A program made the position numbers and the translations under genes. DNA of 64,000 nt, from positions 10,798,001 to 10,862,000 of the forward strand of contig OX326958.1 of assembly GCA_946800325.1 (NCBI GenBank). Direction: 5' to 3'. The stretch is from Luzula sylvatica. Lineage: Eukaryota > Streptophyta > Magnoliopsida > Poales > Juncaceae. The notes under the pieces were generated by a model that ran no database searches, had not been told where the DNA came from, and worked only from the letters and a program-made list of their open reading frames with translations. This document shows, in pieces, positions 12,085 to 23,694 of the stretch (its first letter is position 1; each line of letters opens with the position of its first letter).

Positions 12085-12215
12085 AAATAACTATTATTTA
12101 ATAATAATAATAATAATTATTATTATTTATTATTATTACTATTATATAATAACAATTATTATTATTGTGTAATGATAATAATGATTATTATTATTGTTAT
12201 TATTTTTTAATAACA

Positions 12216-12256
<41 letters not shown>

Positions 12257-12396
12257 TGATTATTATTATTATTATTTGTACTATTACTAATATTATTGAT
12301 ATCATTATTTTATTATTATTTTATTATTACTATTATTATTAGTGGTTTTAACATTATTATAATTTTTATAATAATTATAATAACAATAATAATAAT

Positions 12397-12435
<39 letters not shown>
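12085..12435. repeat. AAT/ATT trinucleotide microsatellite block
   Basis: Alternating (AAT)n and (ATT)n blocks, some self-complementary (12100-12130, 12205-12270), fill the distal part of the hAT-like element. A similar but shorter block occurs at 10570-10680, so the satellite is bracketed by AAT-type repeats. Confidence 0.85.
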
Positions 12436-13124
12436 CACGCCATAGCACTGCTACGGCCGCTATATTTGAACTTTTCATGCTATAGCAGTCCGCTATAGCG
12501 TTGCAGCGGAACAAAACGCTACATAGCTAAATTCCGAAGCGATGCAGCGTTTACCTCCTAAAATTCGCTATAGTGCCGTTGAAGCACCGTTGAAGCGCCG
12601 CTATTTAAAATACTGTTATAAAGTAATATTATTCATAATTGATACAACAATATTTTCAATTTCTGAAGGCATACATCATACATGATACTTCTGAATTGCA
12701 ACTCGAACATTTTCGAACAAATAAAGCGTATTTACGAAAGCGAATTACAGTGGATAATGAACAAAAAAAAACTAAAGGGCATTGATGATATTTCCTGTTT
12801 TGTTGGGGGTTCTCATGATATTTTACATTTTATAGGGTATTCATTATATGATGTTTTGTAGGATATGAAATTCTGTCTATGATTGTATCGCATAAATATA
12901 ATTTAGTTCATATTCATATCTTGGTACATAGACGAAGATTATCAAATATAGCCTTATCTAATGTAATTATTTTTGCTGATTTAAGAGTATGTTACTATTT
13001 TCCGAATACATAATTTTCATTATGTTGACTTGATTTTTCCTAATGGATTGAGTTCTATTTGTTAACAAAATAATGATTTGCGCTCGACTTATTTGGCGTT
13101 AACTGTTTGCGCTCGACTTATTTG

Positions 13125-14083
13125 TGAAAGAAATACAATTACATATCAACTAGTATATTGTATACATGACGGTAGATGAACGTACGTGTTCGTCGGAACA
13201 ATTGGATGCATAATAAGATTATTCAAATATCACAGAAATTACATAGTCCGTCACGACGCACCATATGATCCATTATGATGCACATTATTGTATTTCTAGA
13301 TAAGTCAATATGTGAGTATACCGTCATGACACACCATCGAGTGCGTCATGATGGTGGTGCGTCATGACGCACAAACCTGTCCGTCATGACAGAACATGAT
13401 TATAACGACTAGATCTAGTACTCGTGACACGTGCGTCATGACGAACCATATCGCGCGTCATGACATACGGTGATTCGAATTCTGAATTAGCAGTTTTGAT
13501 ACTCATTAATGCTCTATTAATGAAGGCCTTGATTATAAGATCTGGCATCCCCTCTCTCTCTCTATCCTGAATCAGATCTAAGAAAAAAATATTTCTTGTA
13601 AGATAAGAATTGAGAGAAGAACTCTATTAGAGAGATTCAAGTTTGAGCAAGTTTGTGGGAGTTTTAGGGGAATTCGCCACAACCGAAATACGTGAGCTTG
13701 AGGTGGATATGAGTAGAGAAATCTTGCTTGAGATTTTATGTTGTGATCAATCGAGAGCAAGGCCGAGGAATGTCGGAGACGAACCGGAGAAATTTCGGTT
13801 GTATACGACAAAGGAGCTTCGAATTAGGTGTCGAATCGGCGGGCGTGGGACATGCGTGTCGCCGGAGTCGAAGTAAAGAGCAAAACAACTACGCAAAAAT
13901 CAATCCTTCTCCGTGATTAATTTCACATGGTATGATTCTCTATGAATTAATAGTTAATTTCATAGGATTTAGTTGCATCATATGATTCGTACGATCGAGT
14001 CGTCGGCGTAGTCCTCGGGATCAGTTCGGACCGGACCTCACAATCCGCTGTACGAGACTCGATAGTGACGCCGATACCCAACA
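13125..14083 (+). mobile_element. Solo LTR, 959 bp
   Basis: Starts TGAAAG, ends CCAACA, and is flanked by a 5-bp target duplication ATTTG (13120-13124 and 14084-14088). Copy B (about 50600-50640) has the uninterrupted site. There is no internal region, so it is a solo LTR left by LTR-LTR recombination. Bases 13245-13470 carry an array of CGTCATGACG-type palindromes. The strand is assigned from the order of this upstream array and the CT-rich, TATA-poor region at 13545-13570, and is uncertain. The reading frame at 13643-13876 is inside the LTR and is not called. Confidence 0.82.
13245..13470. promoter_or_regulatory. CGTCA/TGACG palindrome array in the solo LTR
   Basis: About ten CGTCA or TGACG cores lie within 225 bp. 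They include the 16-bp palindrome GTGCGTCATGACGCAC (at about 13358) and several half copies. TGACG is the core of as-1/ocs elements bound by TGA-class bZIP factors. The array probably formed the U3 enhancer of the lost retroelement; that role is inferred. Confidence 0.55.
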
Positions 14084-14229
14084 ATTTGGCACTAATTGAT
14101 GCCCTTTTTTAATGATTTATTTGGATGTTAAAATAGTTTTCTCTTCATAATGAAAATAAATGGTTATTAAGATTTTTTTTTTCCATATCACAACTCGACT
14201 GTAACAAATTTCAAGTAGAGAAAATTAGA

Positions 14230-15900
14230 TTTCAAGATAGGGCGGCAACGACGACCTAAGAGGATGCCGGCTTACATGGAGGACGTCGTGCTTCTTTCTC
14301 GGAAGGGACGACAAGGATGCCGGACTCCAGTGCAGGTTTTTTTTTTTTTCGTTTTTCCATAGTGTTTGCTTCTGATTCGATTGTAATGAGTGTCGTTCAT
14401 GTTTTTGGGTGCTAATTTTGTTTCGATTTCTTCCGGTTGTTGCGGTCATTTTGGTTTTTTTTCTTTTCATTTTTACGTAGTTTTGCTTCTCATTCGATTC
14501 GAATAAGGGGAGGGCATTGTAAGCTTATTTGGCAAGGGCATCACCAAGGAGGATTGCATATTTTGCCACCCGTCATAGCCGGATTTGCCGCTACACGCAT
14601 TTCCCTACAAAATTCTTGCGTAACTATGTTCTTCAAACATTGCATTTTCTTCATTGTATTTTTTTGATTATTTTAGGTTACTTCTCTTGATCTCGACATT
14701 GTCAGAGCTTGTGCAACAGGTACGACTTGAAAATCAAATTAATAAATTATATATATTTCCAGGGGGTTTTATGTAAAAAGGTTATTCAAATTGGTCTTTT
14801 ACGTAATTTGTACATTGTATGCAACTTATTTAATTAATTTATGACATTCTAATTTTAGGGCAGAGATATCCTGAAGTACCGAAGAGAAATTATTGATCCA
14901 ATTGCAAGGCTTCAATAATTTGCTGTCATCGACAGGTTCAATAAACGCGTTCTCAGGGTTTAATATTCTCGCTTTTTTGTTTTGTCGTTAGCTAAACTTA
15001 ATTGAGTTGGGCAGGTTATCGCGGCCCGTCGAATTTGCAATATGCGGATCAATCTCTTATCCATAGCGTCTCGAATACCTATGCAATGACGTGGACAAAC
15101 ACTTGGTGCCGAGATCAACAACACGGATGTGGATCAAACCCTGGCTGGCGAATTTAGTCTAATAACTATTTTGAACAAGGGTAGGGTTTAATTTTGTTAT
15201 TTACATCTCGAATCTCATTTATTTTGGTTAATTCAACCATATAATTACATATACGCCCCTCAAAAGTCAATATTAACATATTAATAAAATATTTTGATCA
15301 GCCGCGCGATGCGAGAGCTTTGAGAGTTGTGCTGAGTTTGAATGGAGTCAAAGAAGGATTGAGAGGTCGTGGAGAATTAATCGAGACAGTCGTGGGCCCG
15401 TGGCTCTTCATCGACCAGACATTCGTTTACTAGGAGGCAGTTCTTTTCTAGAAGGGAAACGAAGGAAGCACCAGAGTTTGTTCCTTCCGAGAAGAGAAAC
15501 GAAGGAGGCGACAAAGCGAGCTAGCATCGAACCATAAATTTGCGTGGATATGAGAGTCGAGAATTGTTGCTGACACGGATCACAAGATTACCCATGTCAT
15601 ACACGGATCACAAGTGCAGCACTCTAAATTGCCGTGCTCGGCATTTGCAATGGGAGACTGCATCTGCATTGCTATGAGCAGAAACACAAAACTAGAAACT
15701 CATAATAACAAATATCACAAATCACAAATCACAAACAAAATTCAAAGTGAAGACATATAAAAGAACATATCACAATATATATAACAACAATATCACAATC
15801 ACCACAAATATATATATTAGACATGCTCTTCAGAATTATCTATCCACTTGGTATTCTTCCATTTCAATCGGTTTGGTTGTTTTTTCTAGGACGGTGTTTC
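14230..15900 (+). pseudogene. Copy-A-specific segment with exon-like shards
   Basis: Copy B is collinear on either side (about 50785 and 50890) but lacks this DNA. It contains GC-richer blocks bordered by plausible splice signals: a block ending GTGCAG-GTTTT (14240-14337), TTTTAG-GTTACTTCTC ending CAACAG-GTACGA (14686-14720), TTTTAG-GGCAGAGA (14859-14940) and GGGCAG-GTTATCG (15016-15180). No continuous frame can be assembled and I recognise no protein, so it looks like captured or decayed exons of an unknown gene. No terminal repeats were found. Confidence 0.35.
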
Positions 15901-15904
15901 TTAG

Positions 15905-17750
15905 ATTGTTATTTTAAACATCATATACATCCAAATGATTTGCGGTTAATGCCGTGAAATATCGTACCACTGAAAACTTCTCTTGCAACCTCATTTCAAT
16001 TATTCTTCAATATCTTATTTATGTTATCATTAAATAAGTATTTTTCATTGAATAATTAACATATCAAGAAAACTATAATAGAAAATGAACACCACAATAT
16101 TATGCTTAAATAAAGTATGTTTCATTAAGAGATTGAAATCATACATCCTGAATGACAATGATCACACAAAGATCATTTTTCAACTAATTATGTGTGATTC
16201 ATTTGGTTATTGCAAACTATGTTTTTAAATAAGAGATTAGAAGAACATTGCGGTACAAACTATGAGTACTTTTCATCCAATTTTAATTGACGACTCATCA
16301 CCGAGAAGTTGGATAAATAAAATTTCAGATATGAATTTGATAATAATAGAATTAATATTCATTAAATTTTAGCAATCTTAAAACATGATAAGTCGACATT
16401 GGACCCATAACTGGATCCTTCAAAATCTGACTCGCACGGTTAAAATAAACAAGGATAGTTCTATCATACACCATTTCAAAAGTGTATTTTAGGTATTTAG
16501 AAATGTATATCATAAATTATACTTTTTATACATATTTTTCTTTCGTGAACAATTCAAATTTTCTATTTAGCATATCATTTATTAATAAAATTAAATAACA
16601 TGAAAAATTACTTTAAATATTCAGTAATTGATAATTGCACAAAATACCATTGAAAATGTGTGTATCATAAGCAAAATGAGTGTATGATAGAACTCTCCAA
16701 TAAACAAATGTTTCAATGTTTCTACTAGTGTCAACAAGGAAAACTCTATCATATTTTCATGAAAATGGCAAGGTTATATTAATATATAAAAAATATTATA
16801 GTAAGTTTTACAAAATGTAAAATCAATTTGGAATGAAAGTGTACATAATTGTAGCAAGGTTAGATATGGAGCCTCACAAATACTCGATGCATATTCTTAA
16901 TGCGTCAATCGAGACTGTTTTAATGGATTGATTAATTTTCAAATCAATGTTTAATTTAATTGATTCCATTAAAATAAATAATCAATCTAATAAAATATTT
17001 TCGATTGACGTATCAAAAATGATTTATTGAGTTATGAGGCTACATATAATTTTCCTAGATAAAACAGGGTATTTTTATGGGACTTTTTGAAGTTTAAAAT
17101 TATATCAAACATAAAATACAAACACATGACAGATTCGGGGGGAGAGAGAGTGTGTGTGTTGGGTTTCAGAAAGTTTACAAACTATATTCTAAAAGAATTT
17201 TTTGATTATTTATTCCTAAATACGAACAGGTTGAGGATGGATCCATATGAACTCGAAAAAATGTCCCGGCTTCCTGGTTTTCAGGTAATACAAACCAGGA
17301 TTTTGTTTAATGAGACGTTTAGTAGAGGTCTCCAGATTTCGCGAATCTTTACTGCCAAGAAAGCTAATGTTATTTGAGGTATGAGTTTTTTTATTTTTAT
17401 TTTCATTTTGAAATGTCTATTTTTTATAATTATTTTCGTTTGTTTGTGTGTAGATTGCGGTGTTCGAGATCGTAAAGATTGGGGAGGTTGGTATTTTCTG
17501 TATAGATAATGGTTCTTAATGGTTAGTTTGTTTATTTAGCTATTCTTAATTATTTGGCTTGAATTTATCTTTTTTATTATGATTTTGGGGTAGAGATTTA
17601 ATTGAGTAGAGTTTTTGTATAATTCTTTTGATGATATTAAGATTTGGTATCTAACCATTTTGATTCAGATTTATGCTTAGCCGTGTTTAATTTATCCTTA
17701 AAAACTCAAATATTTTTTTTATGATAGGATGGGCAGCAAAAATAATTCAA
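15905..17750. other. Spacer shared by both copies, with a small conserved ORF remnant
   Basis: Aligns to about 50890-52380. A 46-codon stretch at 17237-17377 reads MDPYELEKMSRLPGFQ... and ends ANVI-stop. In copy B the corresponding codon after GAACTC is TAA (about 51877), so it is not under coding constraint in both copies. I do not recognise it; it may be a gene fragment older than the duplication. Confidence 0.4.
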
Positions 17751-17751
17751 A

Positions 17752-17785
17752 CTAGTTTTATCCCGTGCAATTACGCGAGACATAC
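17752..17785 (-). mobile_element. Helitron-like 3' terminus (minus)
   Basis: On the minus strand: CTCGCGTAATTGCACGGG, a short linker, then CTAG followed by T. This is the hairpin-plus-CTRR signature. The same end in copy B at 52381 keeps a better hairpin (CGCGTGCAATTGCGCGGG), so the insertion predates the duplication. The 5' end was not found; the body would run towards higher coordinates. Confidence 0.45.
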
Positions 17786-18719
17786 TTATTTTTTATATGT
17801 TTTTATATAATATATTTGAATAGAGTTAGTGCGCGTGATTTGAACTAAATTAATCTAATTATGATATATTTATAAATATCATGGTGTCAACAAATGTATA
17901 ATTTTCATGAAATTAGTCTATCACGAATATTATGTTTTGATGTAATTTGTTTCAAATATCATTTGAGCGGCTGCCTTTAAACTCGATTTATAAATAATAC
18001 AATCACGACATATTCACTAAAATATTTGATGTCAATAAATACATTCATAATAATTCATTAAAGAAATCCAACGTGTTAGATTGACACAACAAAACACATG
18101 ACAATTTTTTATGAAAACTCACATAAATTTGAAGTTACAAATTTCACACATATCCGTGCAAATGACCAATTAAAAAAAATTGAAAAGCAAAAAGATATTA
18201 AAAACAAAAAAGGATAAAAAAAAATTTACAAAAAAAGGACCAAGTTTGAAAAAACAAAACAAATGGGGTAAAAAAAAACTATCCGTTCCACATGTAAGAC
18301 CTTGTAAGGAAAATAACATTATACCATCTATAATCAGAGGAATCACAAAAGTTTGAATGACAATTTTACAATTTAAATCCTAACTTTTCAAAAATTTGTA
18401 ACAACTCTTAATTAAAAGTTCACAAAAATAGCATGATCCGTACAATTTAGATTTGTAGGTGCAAAGCAGCAAAATCCATAGGATGATTTTAATCCCTTTT
18501 GAATTAGCCACGTGAGTGATCATATGAACTAAATATCAAAATACAGATACATGTGATCTCGATAAATTTTTTAAAAGCGAGCCAACTTTTATCAGAAAAA
18601 TAAATTCAAAAGAACCAGCAAAACTTTTTATTAGAAAAAGAAATCGAAGAAATAAAGCATATTCATAATATGCAATTTTATAATATGAAATTTGTTTCTT
18701 TCTCTAAATTTTGCTCAAG

Positions 18720-18938
18720 CTAAAATTTGGGATTAAAACGAGCTATGCCTCTAAACGAATCACATTCCCTGTGGCAACTCGCTCGACAAGTAGCGGGTGG
18801 TGCGTCGCACATCTCCATGCATCTCAGATAGCAATCATAGTTGACGAACTTCTTCTCCGTCGAAGACGAAACTTCTGCAATAAAAATTATGAAAACCACG
18901 ACCAACAATAGTCCGACTGCAATTATTTTTCTCTCCAT
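18720..18938 (-). CDS. Secreted cysteine-rich peptide (copy A)
   Basis: 72 residues, minus strand, single exon. Residues 1-25 are a signal peptide with a long hydrophobic core (IIAVGLLLVVVFIIFIAEVS). The mature part carries six cysteines spaced C-x3-C-x3-C-x6-C-x3-C-x3-C (from YDCYLRC to HRECD), a symmetrical arrangement suggesting two helices clamped by disulfides. It resembles plant thionin-like or alpha-hairpinin-type secreted peptides, but exact family membership is not certain. Defence or signalling is the likely role, by analogy only. A TATA-like tract lies at about 18990-19001 upstream. Copy B (54515-54733) differs at two residues: A53 is E and R67 is P. Confidence 0.8.
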   Translation of the reverse strand: MERKIIAVGLLLVVVFIIFIAEVSSSTEKKFVNYDCYLRCMEMCDAPPATCRASCHRECDSFRGIARFNPKF

Positions 18939-19106
18939 TGCTCGAAGCTTTCTTAAGATTTATCTGTATTTGTTTCAACGTAATATAATGCAAATATATA
19001 TATGAGGATATTCTTATACTAGTTGCGTCATTTAATTACATTTATTAACTAAATGCTATTTGTATACTATATTTATCATGCAATGCAAAAGTTCCGCCGG
19101 TAATAT

Positions 19107-19850
19107 TTGATGAAAAAATTATATTTATCTGATTTACGACCCCACAATATTTGATGTGTTGACAAAAATTTAATTCACTCAATTTAATGCTAAATTCAAA
19201 TTAATACATGGTAAACAATAAAATTATGCAAATTAAGACATGATATTAATTATTTGGCAAAATGATATTAATTAGATGGTAAACGACATTTATTATGTGA
19301 TAAACCAAATTATTACAAAAATGATTTGGTTTATTTAATTATTTATTATATTTGATTTTGCACATTACAAGTCATATTTATTTGACAAATTTTATTATTT
19401 TCTTTTCAATTTTTTTTAAAAGCAAAGTATTTTTAATTTTATTTTACTAACTTTTGCGAACTTATTATTTTTAGTTTTAATGTTATATTTTGGCATATTT
19501 TTTATGATATTTTATTTTTATATATCCGTTTAACACATGGTAAACGGTGTATTAATTCGGTCAAATAATTTCTTTTCTAAATTTATATATTTAAATTTGA
19601 TTAATTAATATTATAAATGATTGTAAACAAACTTATTTAAAATATTAAATAAATTAATGACGTGCGAAACGATGGATTTTTTTTTTACCTTTTTTTACTG
19701 TATAAAATGGAAAAAATAAATATTTATGGTTTATCACCATCATTAATGCGTGCAGCAACACATCAACCATTCTAGAGGATTTTAATGCATGCATCAATAT
19801 TATAAATGGATGACATGCCTCACCACTCATATTTTTTTAGATATAACCTA
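19107..19850. other. AT-rich spacer beyond the duplication edge
   Basis: Homology with copy B stops at about 19106/54900. The remainder is AT-rich with no gene, RNA or clear repeat boundary. Confidence 0.5.
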
Positions 19851-20304
19851 TGTTGTACGGACGGATACGGGTATCGTATCCGATAAGATACGGATACGGC
19901 GATACGACAATTTTCAAAAAATCACGGATACAGATACATCAATATAATTATTGTTTTAATATATTTATATTATATAATTAATAAATAAATAATAAATTAA
20001 ATAATAATTAATAATATTTCTAAGTTAAACATCATGACAATAAATAAAATTAACCATACAATAAAAAATCATAAAACTTATTCTATAAGTATCATAAAAT
20101 TAATCTAGAAGTATCCTAAAAATATCATATATAATTGAATTAAAAATATTATGTACCAAAATATATAATATGCCGAAGTATCATAAATGGAGTATCCCAG
20201 CCGTATCCTGCCGTATCTCCATCGTATCCGAAAAAATTAATATTAAAATATTCGGATACGTCACGTGACGTATCCGATACGTATTCGAGCCGTACACTAC
20301 AACA
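19851..20304. mobile_element. MITE-like element rich in GGATACG words
   Basis: The ends are inverted-repeat-like: TGTTGTACGGACGGATACGG at the left, and the reverse complement of the right end begins TGTTGTAGTGTACGGCTCG. Both subterminal regions are packed with GGATACG/CGTATCC words, and the centre is AT-rich. No clear target duplication was found, so the exact ends and superfamily are unsure. Confidence 0.5.
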
Positions 20305-20390
20305 TTCTGGGGTATCAGCGACGGGGATTTAACTTCAGCGACTGCCCGTCGCAACAAGTACATGATTTACCGACTGGCCGTCGCAGAAAC
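20295..20390 (+). mobile_element. CACTA-type terminus
   Basis: CACTACAACATTCTGGGG followed by GCGACGG/CCGTCGC subterminal words (20319-20325, 20347-20353, 20379-20385) matches the start of plant CACTA elements and their subterminal repeats. It directly abuts, and slightly overlaps, the preceding element. The opposite TAGTG end was not found. Confidence 0.4.
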
Positions 20391-20722
20391 TCATATAATT
20401 TAATATATGTTAATATTTTAATTATATTATATTAAATTGTATTACATTAATTTAACCAAAAATAATTAATATAATATTTTATTACAAATATTAATATTAT
20501 ATTTAAAATAATTATTAATTTATTATTAAATATGAAGTATTATATTTAAAAGTCATTAGTGATATATGATATTATTATTTCTTATTACACATTTGCACCA
20601 ATCTTCTCCAAACATTTGTTCGCAGAATCTACTGAGGTCTCGCAGAATCCCGGAACGTACCAATCTCCTCTACCCCATAATTCAAGCTTGGATTTTCAGA
20701 ATCTACTGAGGTCTCCGTGTTC

Positions 20723-20866
20723 ATGTCGCAGATGTCGCAGCAGAATCAAAATCAGAACCAGAATGTGATTCCTGCTCAGCAACAATTAAATGTATTTGAA
20801 TTGGTTGTAGATTTTGATTCTGATTTTGTCGGATGTTTCGAAGCTGATGATTTGAATGGAAATTAG
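20723..20866 (+). CDS. Short Gln/Asn-rich ORF, possible captured exon
   Basis: 47 codons, MSQMSQQNQNQNQNVIPAQQ... to FEADDLNGN-stop. Composition is unlike the neighbouring AT-rich DNA, with a Q/N-rich start and an acidic end. A 19-bp sequence CAGAATCTACTGAGGTCTC occurs twice upstream (about 20625 and 20695). It may be a host exon carried by the CACTA-like element. No family is recognised and expression is unsupported. Confidence 0.25.
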   Translation: MSQMSQQNQNQNQNVIPAQQQLNVFELVVDFDSDFVGCFEADDLNGN

Positions 20867-21411
20867 TGACTTTTATATTTATTTGTTCGGTTTATGTATT
20901 TGAATTGTTGTAGATTTTGTATTTGAATTGTCGTGGATTGTTGTGAGTTGTTGTGGATTTTGTATTTAGAACTATTATGAATTCTTATTATTTGATAAAA
21001 TATATAAATTAGTTTTAATTATGAATTCTTATTATTTGATAAATATTAATTTATAAATTAATATTTAATTATTTTAATTAATACCGAAATTAATAATTAA
21101 TATGTGAATATTAGTTAATTAATTATGAAACATATTATAATTAATATTAAATATTAAATATTAAAATTGAAATTAAATAATTATACACACACACTATCAA
21201 TAACAAAAATGTTGACCATATATATTAACACCGAAAATGTATATCGACACCAAATAATTATATTTGAACCGTAAACTATGTATTAATATTGAAATTGTAT
21301 TTGATGTTGAAAATGAAATATCAATCATGAAAACTGTACATAATCATACTAAAATTTATATTTAAAATATTTTATTGACGCTAAAAATAATATATGAAAA
21401 TTGGAAACATT

Positions 21412-21642
21412 GAGGATGGCTAAGATACTCAATTAAGTATCATTAGTTTGGTACTTATGATATTTTAACCATTAGATTTGCTTTGAGATTTGTGTTTTTT
21501 AATGTTATATATACTCATCATTAATTATTTCCATATCAGTTTATGATAATCATTAAATGCACAAATCTCAAAACAAATCTAATGGTCAAAAAGTCTTAAG
21601 TATCAAACTCATGATACTTAATTAAGTATCTTAGCCATCCTC
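21412..21642. mobile_element. Foldback MITE, 231 bp
   Basis: About 83-bp terminal inverted repeats beginning GAGGATGGCTAAGATACT at both ends, with few mismatches, so almost the whole element folds into a hairpin. It contains internal AATTAAGTATC palindromes. A target duplication is not obvious, so the superfamily is not assigned. Confidence 0.8.
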
Positions 21643-22731
21643 GGAAATATTATATCCATGGTTGAAAATGATATAGACCCATAAAAAGGCACATAATGTT
21701 TTATTGACACTATAAAATTTAAGAACAAATATTACAATAAAAAAAAATATTTTTATTAATTATCGACATAATTTTTTATTTTCAATTTCAAAAATGAAAC
21801 ACTATTTTGAAATAAAAAACAAACTTTTTCTTTTTTTCTCAGAAATATTAAAATGAAGTCCTATGAGGTTTAAGTCATCGGAAAGTTAACACGTGCACGT
21901 GCTGAGGCTAGTTATTTTAAAAAAAATCAGAGGTTGAAGTACTTATAAATTACAAAAGTTAAGAACTTTAATTATTTCCATGTCATCTAGTCTAGAAATG
22001 TTGGTTATTGATTCACAAAAAATTATTTCATGACCTAAAGAATATTATAAATGAAAATCAGGTCAACTAAAATAACTTGTATATAATCTAACTATAGTTT
22101 ACCGTGATATTTTAAACAACTGTGTATTTATTTCCTAACAAGATATTACAATTATTTCGGGAAAAGAACAGAAAAACATTTGAAATACTAATTTACCGGG
22201 TTGAATCGCCAAGAGAGAAGCTTAGTTTCTTCAAAGAATATTATCCAATTTGACCAAACAAATTAACTAAATTAAATATGACCAAACCAAAATAAGTATT
22301 GTTGAATTTCAATCAGCCCTACCTAATAACTACCACTACTACTCATTATGTACGAAATAAGTGTTAAGAGAGAGAAAAAACTATACCGATACTTTTCGTC
22401 TTTGTCTGAATCCGAAATGACCCTCCTCCTTCCTATGTGTCGATTCGTAGATTGAGGAGTGGTTCAGACCTAAGCCTGTTCTTATTGAGCATTGAGGTGC
22501 TGCTCGATTTGTGAGCATATTCTGATTTCGGCATTGAGGTGATGCATGTTCCATATCGATGTTATATACTTCACTTGATCTCTCAAAACAAAAAACAAAA
22601 ACAAAAATTATAATAAATATATATTAGCACATGATTAGAATAAACATTAAAATAAAGAATTAAATAATAAACCACATGTTTGACTTTGAATACATGATAA
22701 TAAAATAAATCAACTTACATAGATCTACAAC

Positions 22732-23650
22732 TGAGTTCGAGTTCCATTTTGTTAATTTCTCTCCATGATATCTACATATATAAATCAATATTTTCGAGTT
22801 ATGCACAAATAAAACAAACATAATATGTTACAAGTGATCATTGTGAGAAGATAGCATCGTGGCAGACTATGTTTAATGGCGAACTAAAACAACCAGAAAT
22901 TCAGCAGGGAATATGGTGATTCAATTTCCAAACAGTAAGGATACATACATATCGAGAAAATATCATAAAAGTATATTAAACAAAAATACACAACAGGAAA
23001 ACAAAGAAACAAACCGGGTCTAGGTGATTAGAGGTACAAGAGAGCTCGCAAGTATGACCAACAATGTGCCTTGAACAAAAAAAACAAACGGCGCTTCTTC
23101 TCTTTCTTCTCGCAATAGCTGACCACCTGACAGAAAGAATCGAGAGAGATCAGGTCGATTTGAGAATGATAAAATTACAGACATAGCAAGAAAAGGAAGA
23201 GAGATTAAGAGGAATATACTTCATTTTCCGAGAACGATCTCTTTACTTCAGATTGCTTTCCTTGGGATCGAGATTTGCTTGCAAGATGGAGAGACCTGAA
23301 GAAAGAGAAAGACGGAGAGAGAGAGAGGGCAGAAGAGAAAGACAGAGAGAGACTGATATAGGGTTCAGGTGTATATCTTTGTATGATGGGGAAATGAACG
23401 GTCGAGATTTGCTTGCAAGATCTACAGTTCCAAAGAATGAAGCGTGGAGGATGGTGAATCCAAATATTGTCAAATTAATGGGAGGGTAAATATTCATAGT
23501 CAATGAGTAATGAGTTCGATTTAAACGCATGTCCATGTATTAAATGAGTACACGATTAACGAATATCCAGTATGTATTAAATAAATAAATACGACTTAAA
23601 TGAATATGCATTAATGAAATAAATGAACACAATTTAACACATTAAATATT
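22732..23650. repeat. NLR-flank direct repeat, unit 1
   Basis: Aligns with 24668-25985: the shared TTCTCTCCATGATATCTACA region, CAGAAATTCAGCAGGGAATA, then CTTCTCTTTCTTCTCGCAAT and CAGAAAGAATCGAGAGAGAT. Unit 2 is longer because of insertions at 24973-25161 and about 25225-25400. The repeats sit on either side of the LRR fragment at 24070-24645. Reading frames here are low-complexity and not called. Confidence 0.75.
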
Positions 23651-23694
23651 TTAATTTTAGCACATGTATTTATTTGATTTATCGTTAATTGTTA

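Larger units (their letters stand above)
10330..12615. mobile_element. Non-autonomous hAT-like element, 2,286 bp, with satellite interior
   Basis: Imperfect terminal inverted repeats CAATGTTTTAAATA and CAGTATTTTAAATA are flanked by a perfect 8-bp target duplication TTATAAAG (10322-10329 and 12616-12623). Copy B has the empty site (CTATAAAGTAATATT at about 49685). An 8-bp duplication and CA-starting ends fit the hAT superfamily. The subterminal parts carry many GCGGC/GCTATAGCG words. The interior has no coding capacity; it is a tetranucleotide satellite followed by AAT-type repeats. A short relative with similar ends is at 36277-36460. Confidence 0.8.
5431..19106 (+). repeat. Segmental duplication, copy A (about 13.7 kb)
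   Basis: Collinear and in direct orientation with 45112-54900. Shared landmarks in order are: the AT-rich left end, small membrane-protein gene, PPR gene, spacers around 9400-10320, 12624-13119, 14090-14230 and 15905-18180, and the cysteine-rich peptide gene. The copies differ mainly by insertions. Those private to A are 10330-12615 (hAT-like), 13125-14083 (solo LTR) and about 14230-15900. PPR exon 2 differs by only a handful of residues between copies, indicating a fairly recent event. Confidence 0.92.

Noticed and set aside
13578..13916. Short ORFs inside the solo LTR
   Set aside because: Lie within a non-coding LTR bounded by a 5-bp target duplication and have no domain.
17087..17377. 96-codon ORF as a real gene
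   Set aside because: First half is non-conserved, the second half is interrupted by TAA in copy B, and no family is recognised.
23243..23536. ORFs over the GA-rich segment of the NLR flank repeat
   Set aside because: Arg/Glu or Ser/Leu repeats generated by GA/CT microsatellite in every frame.
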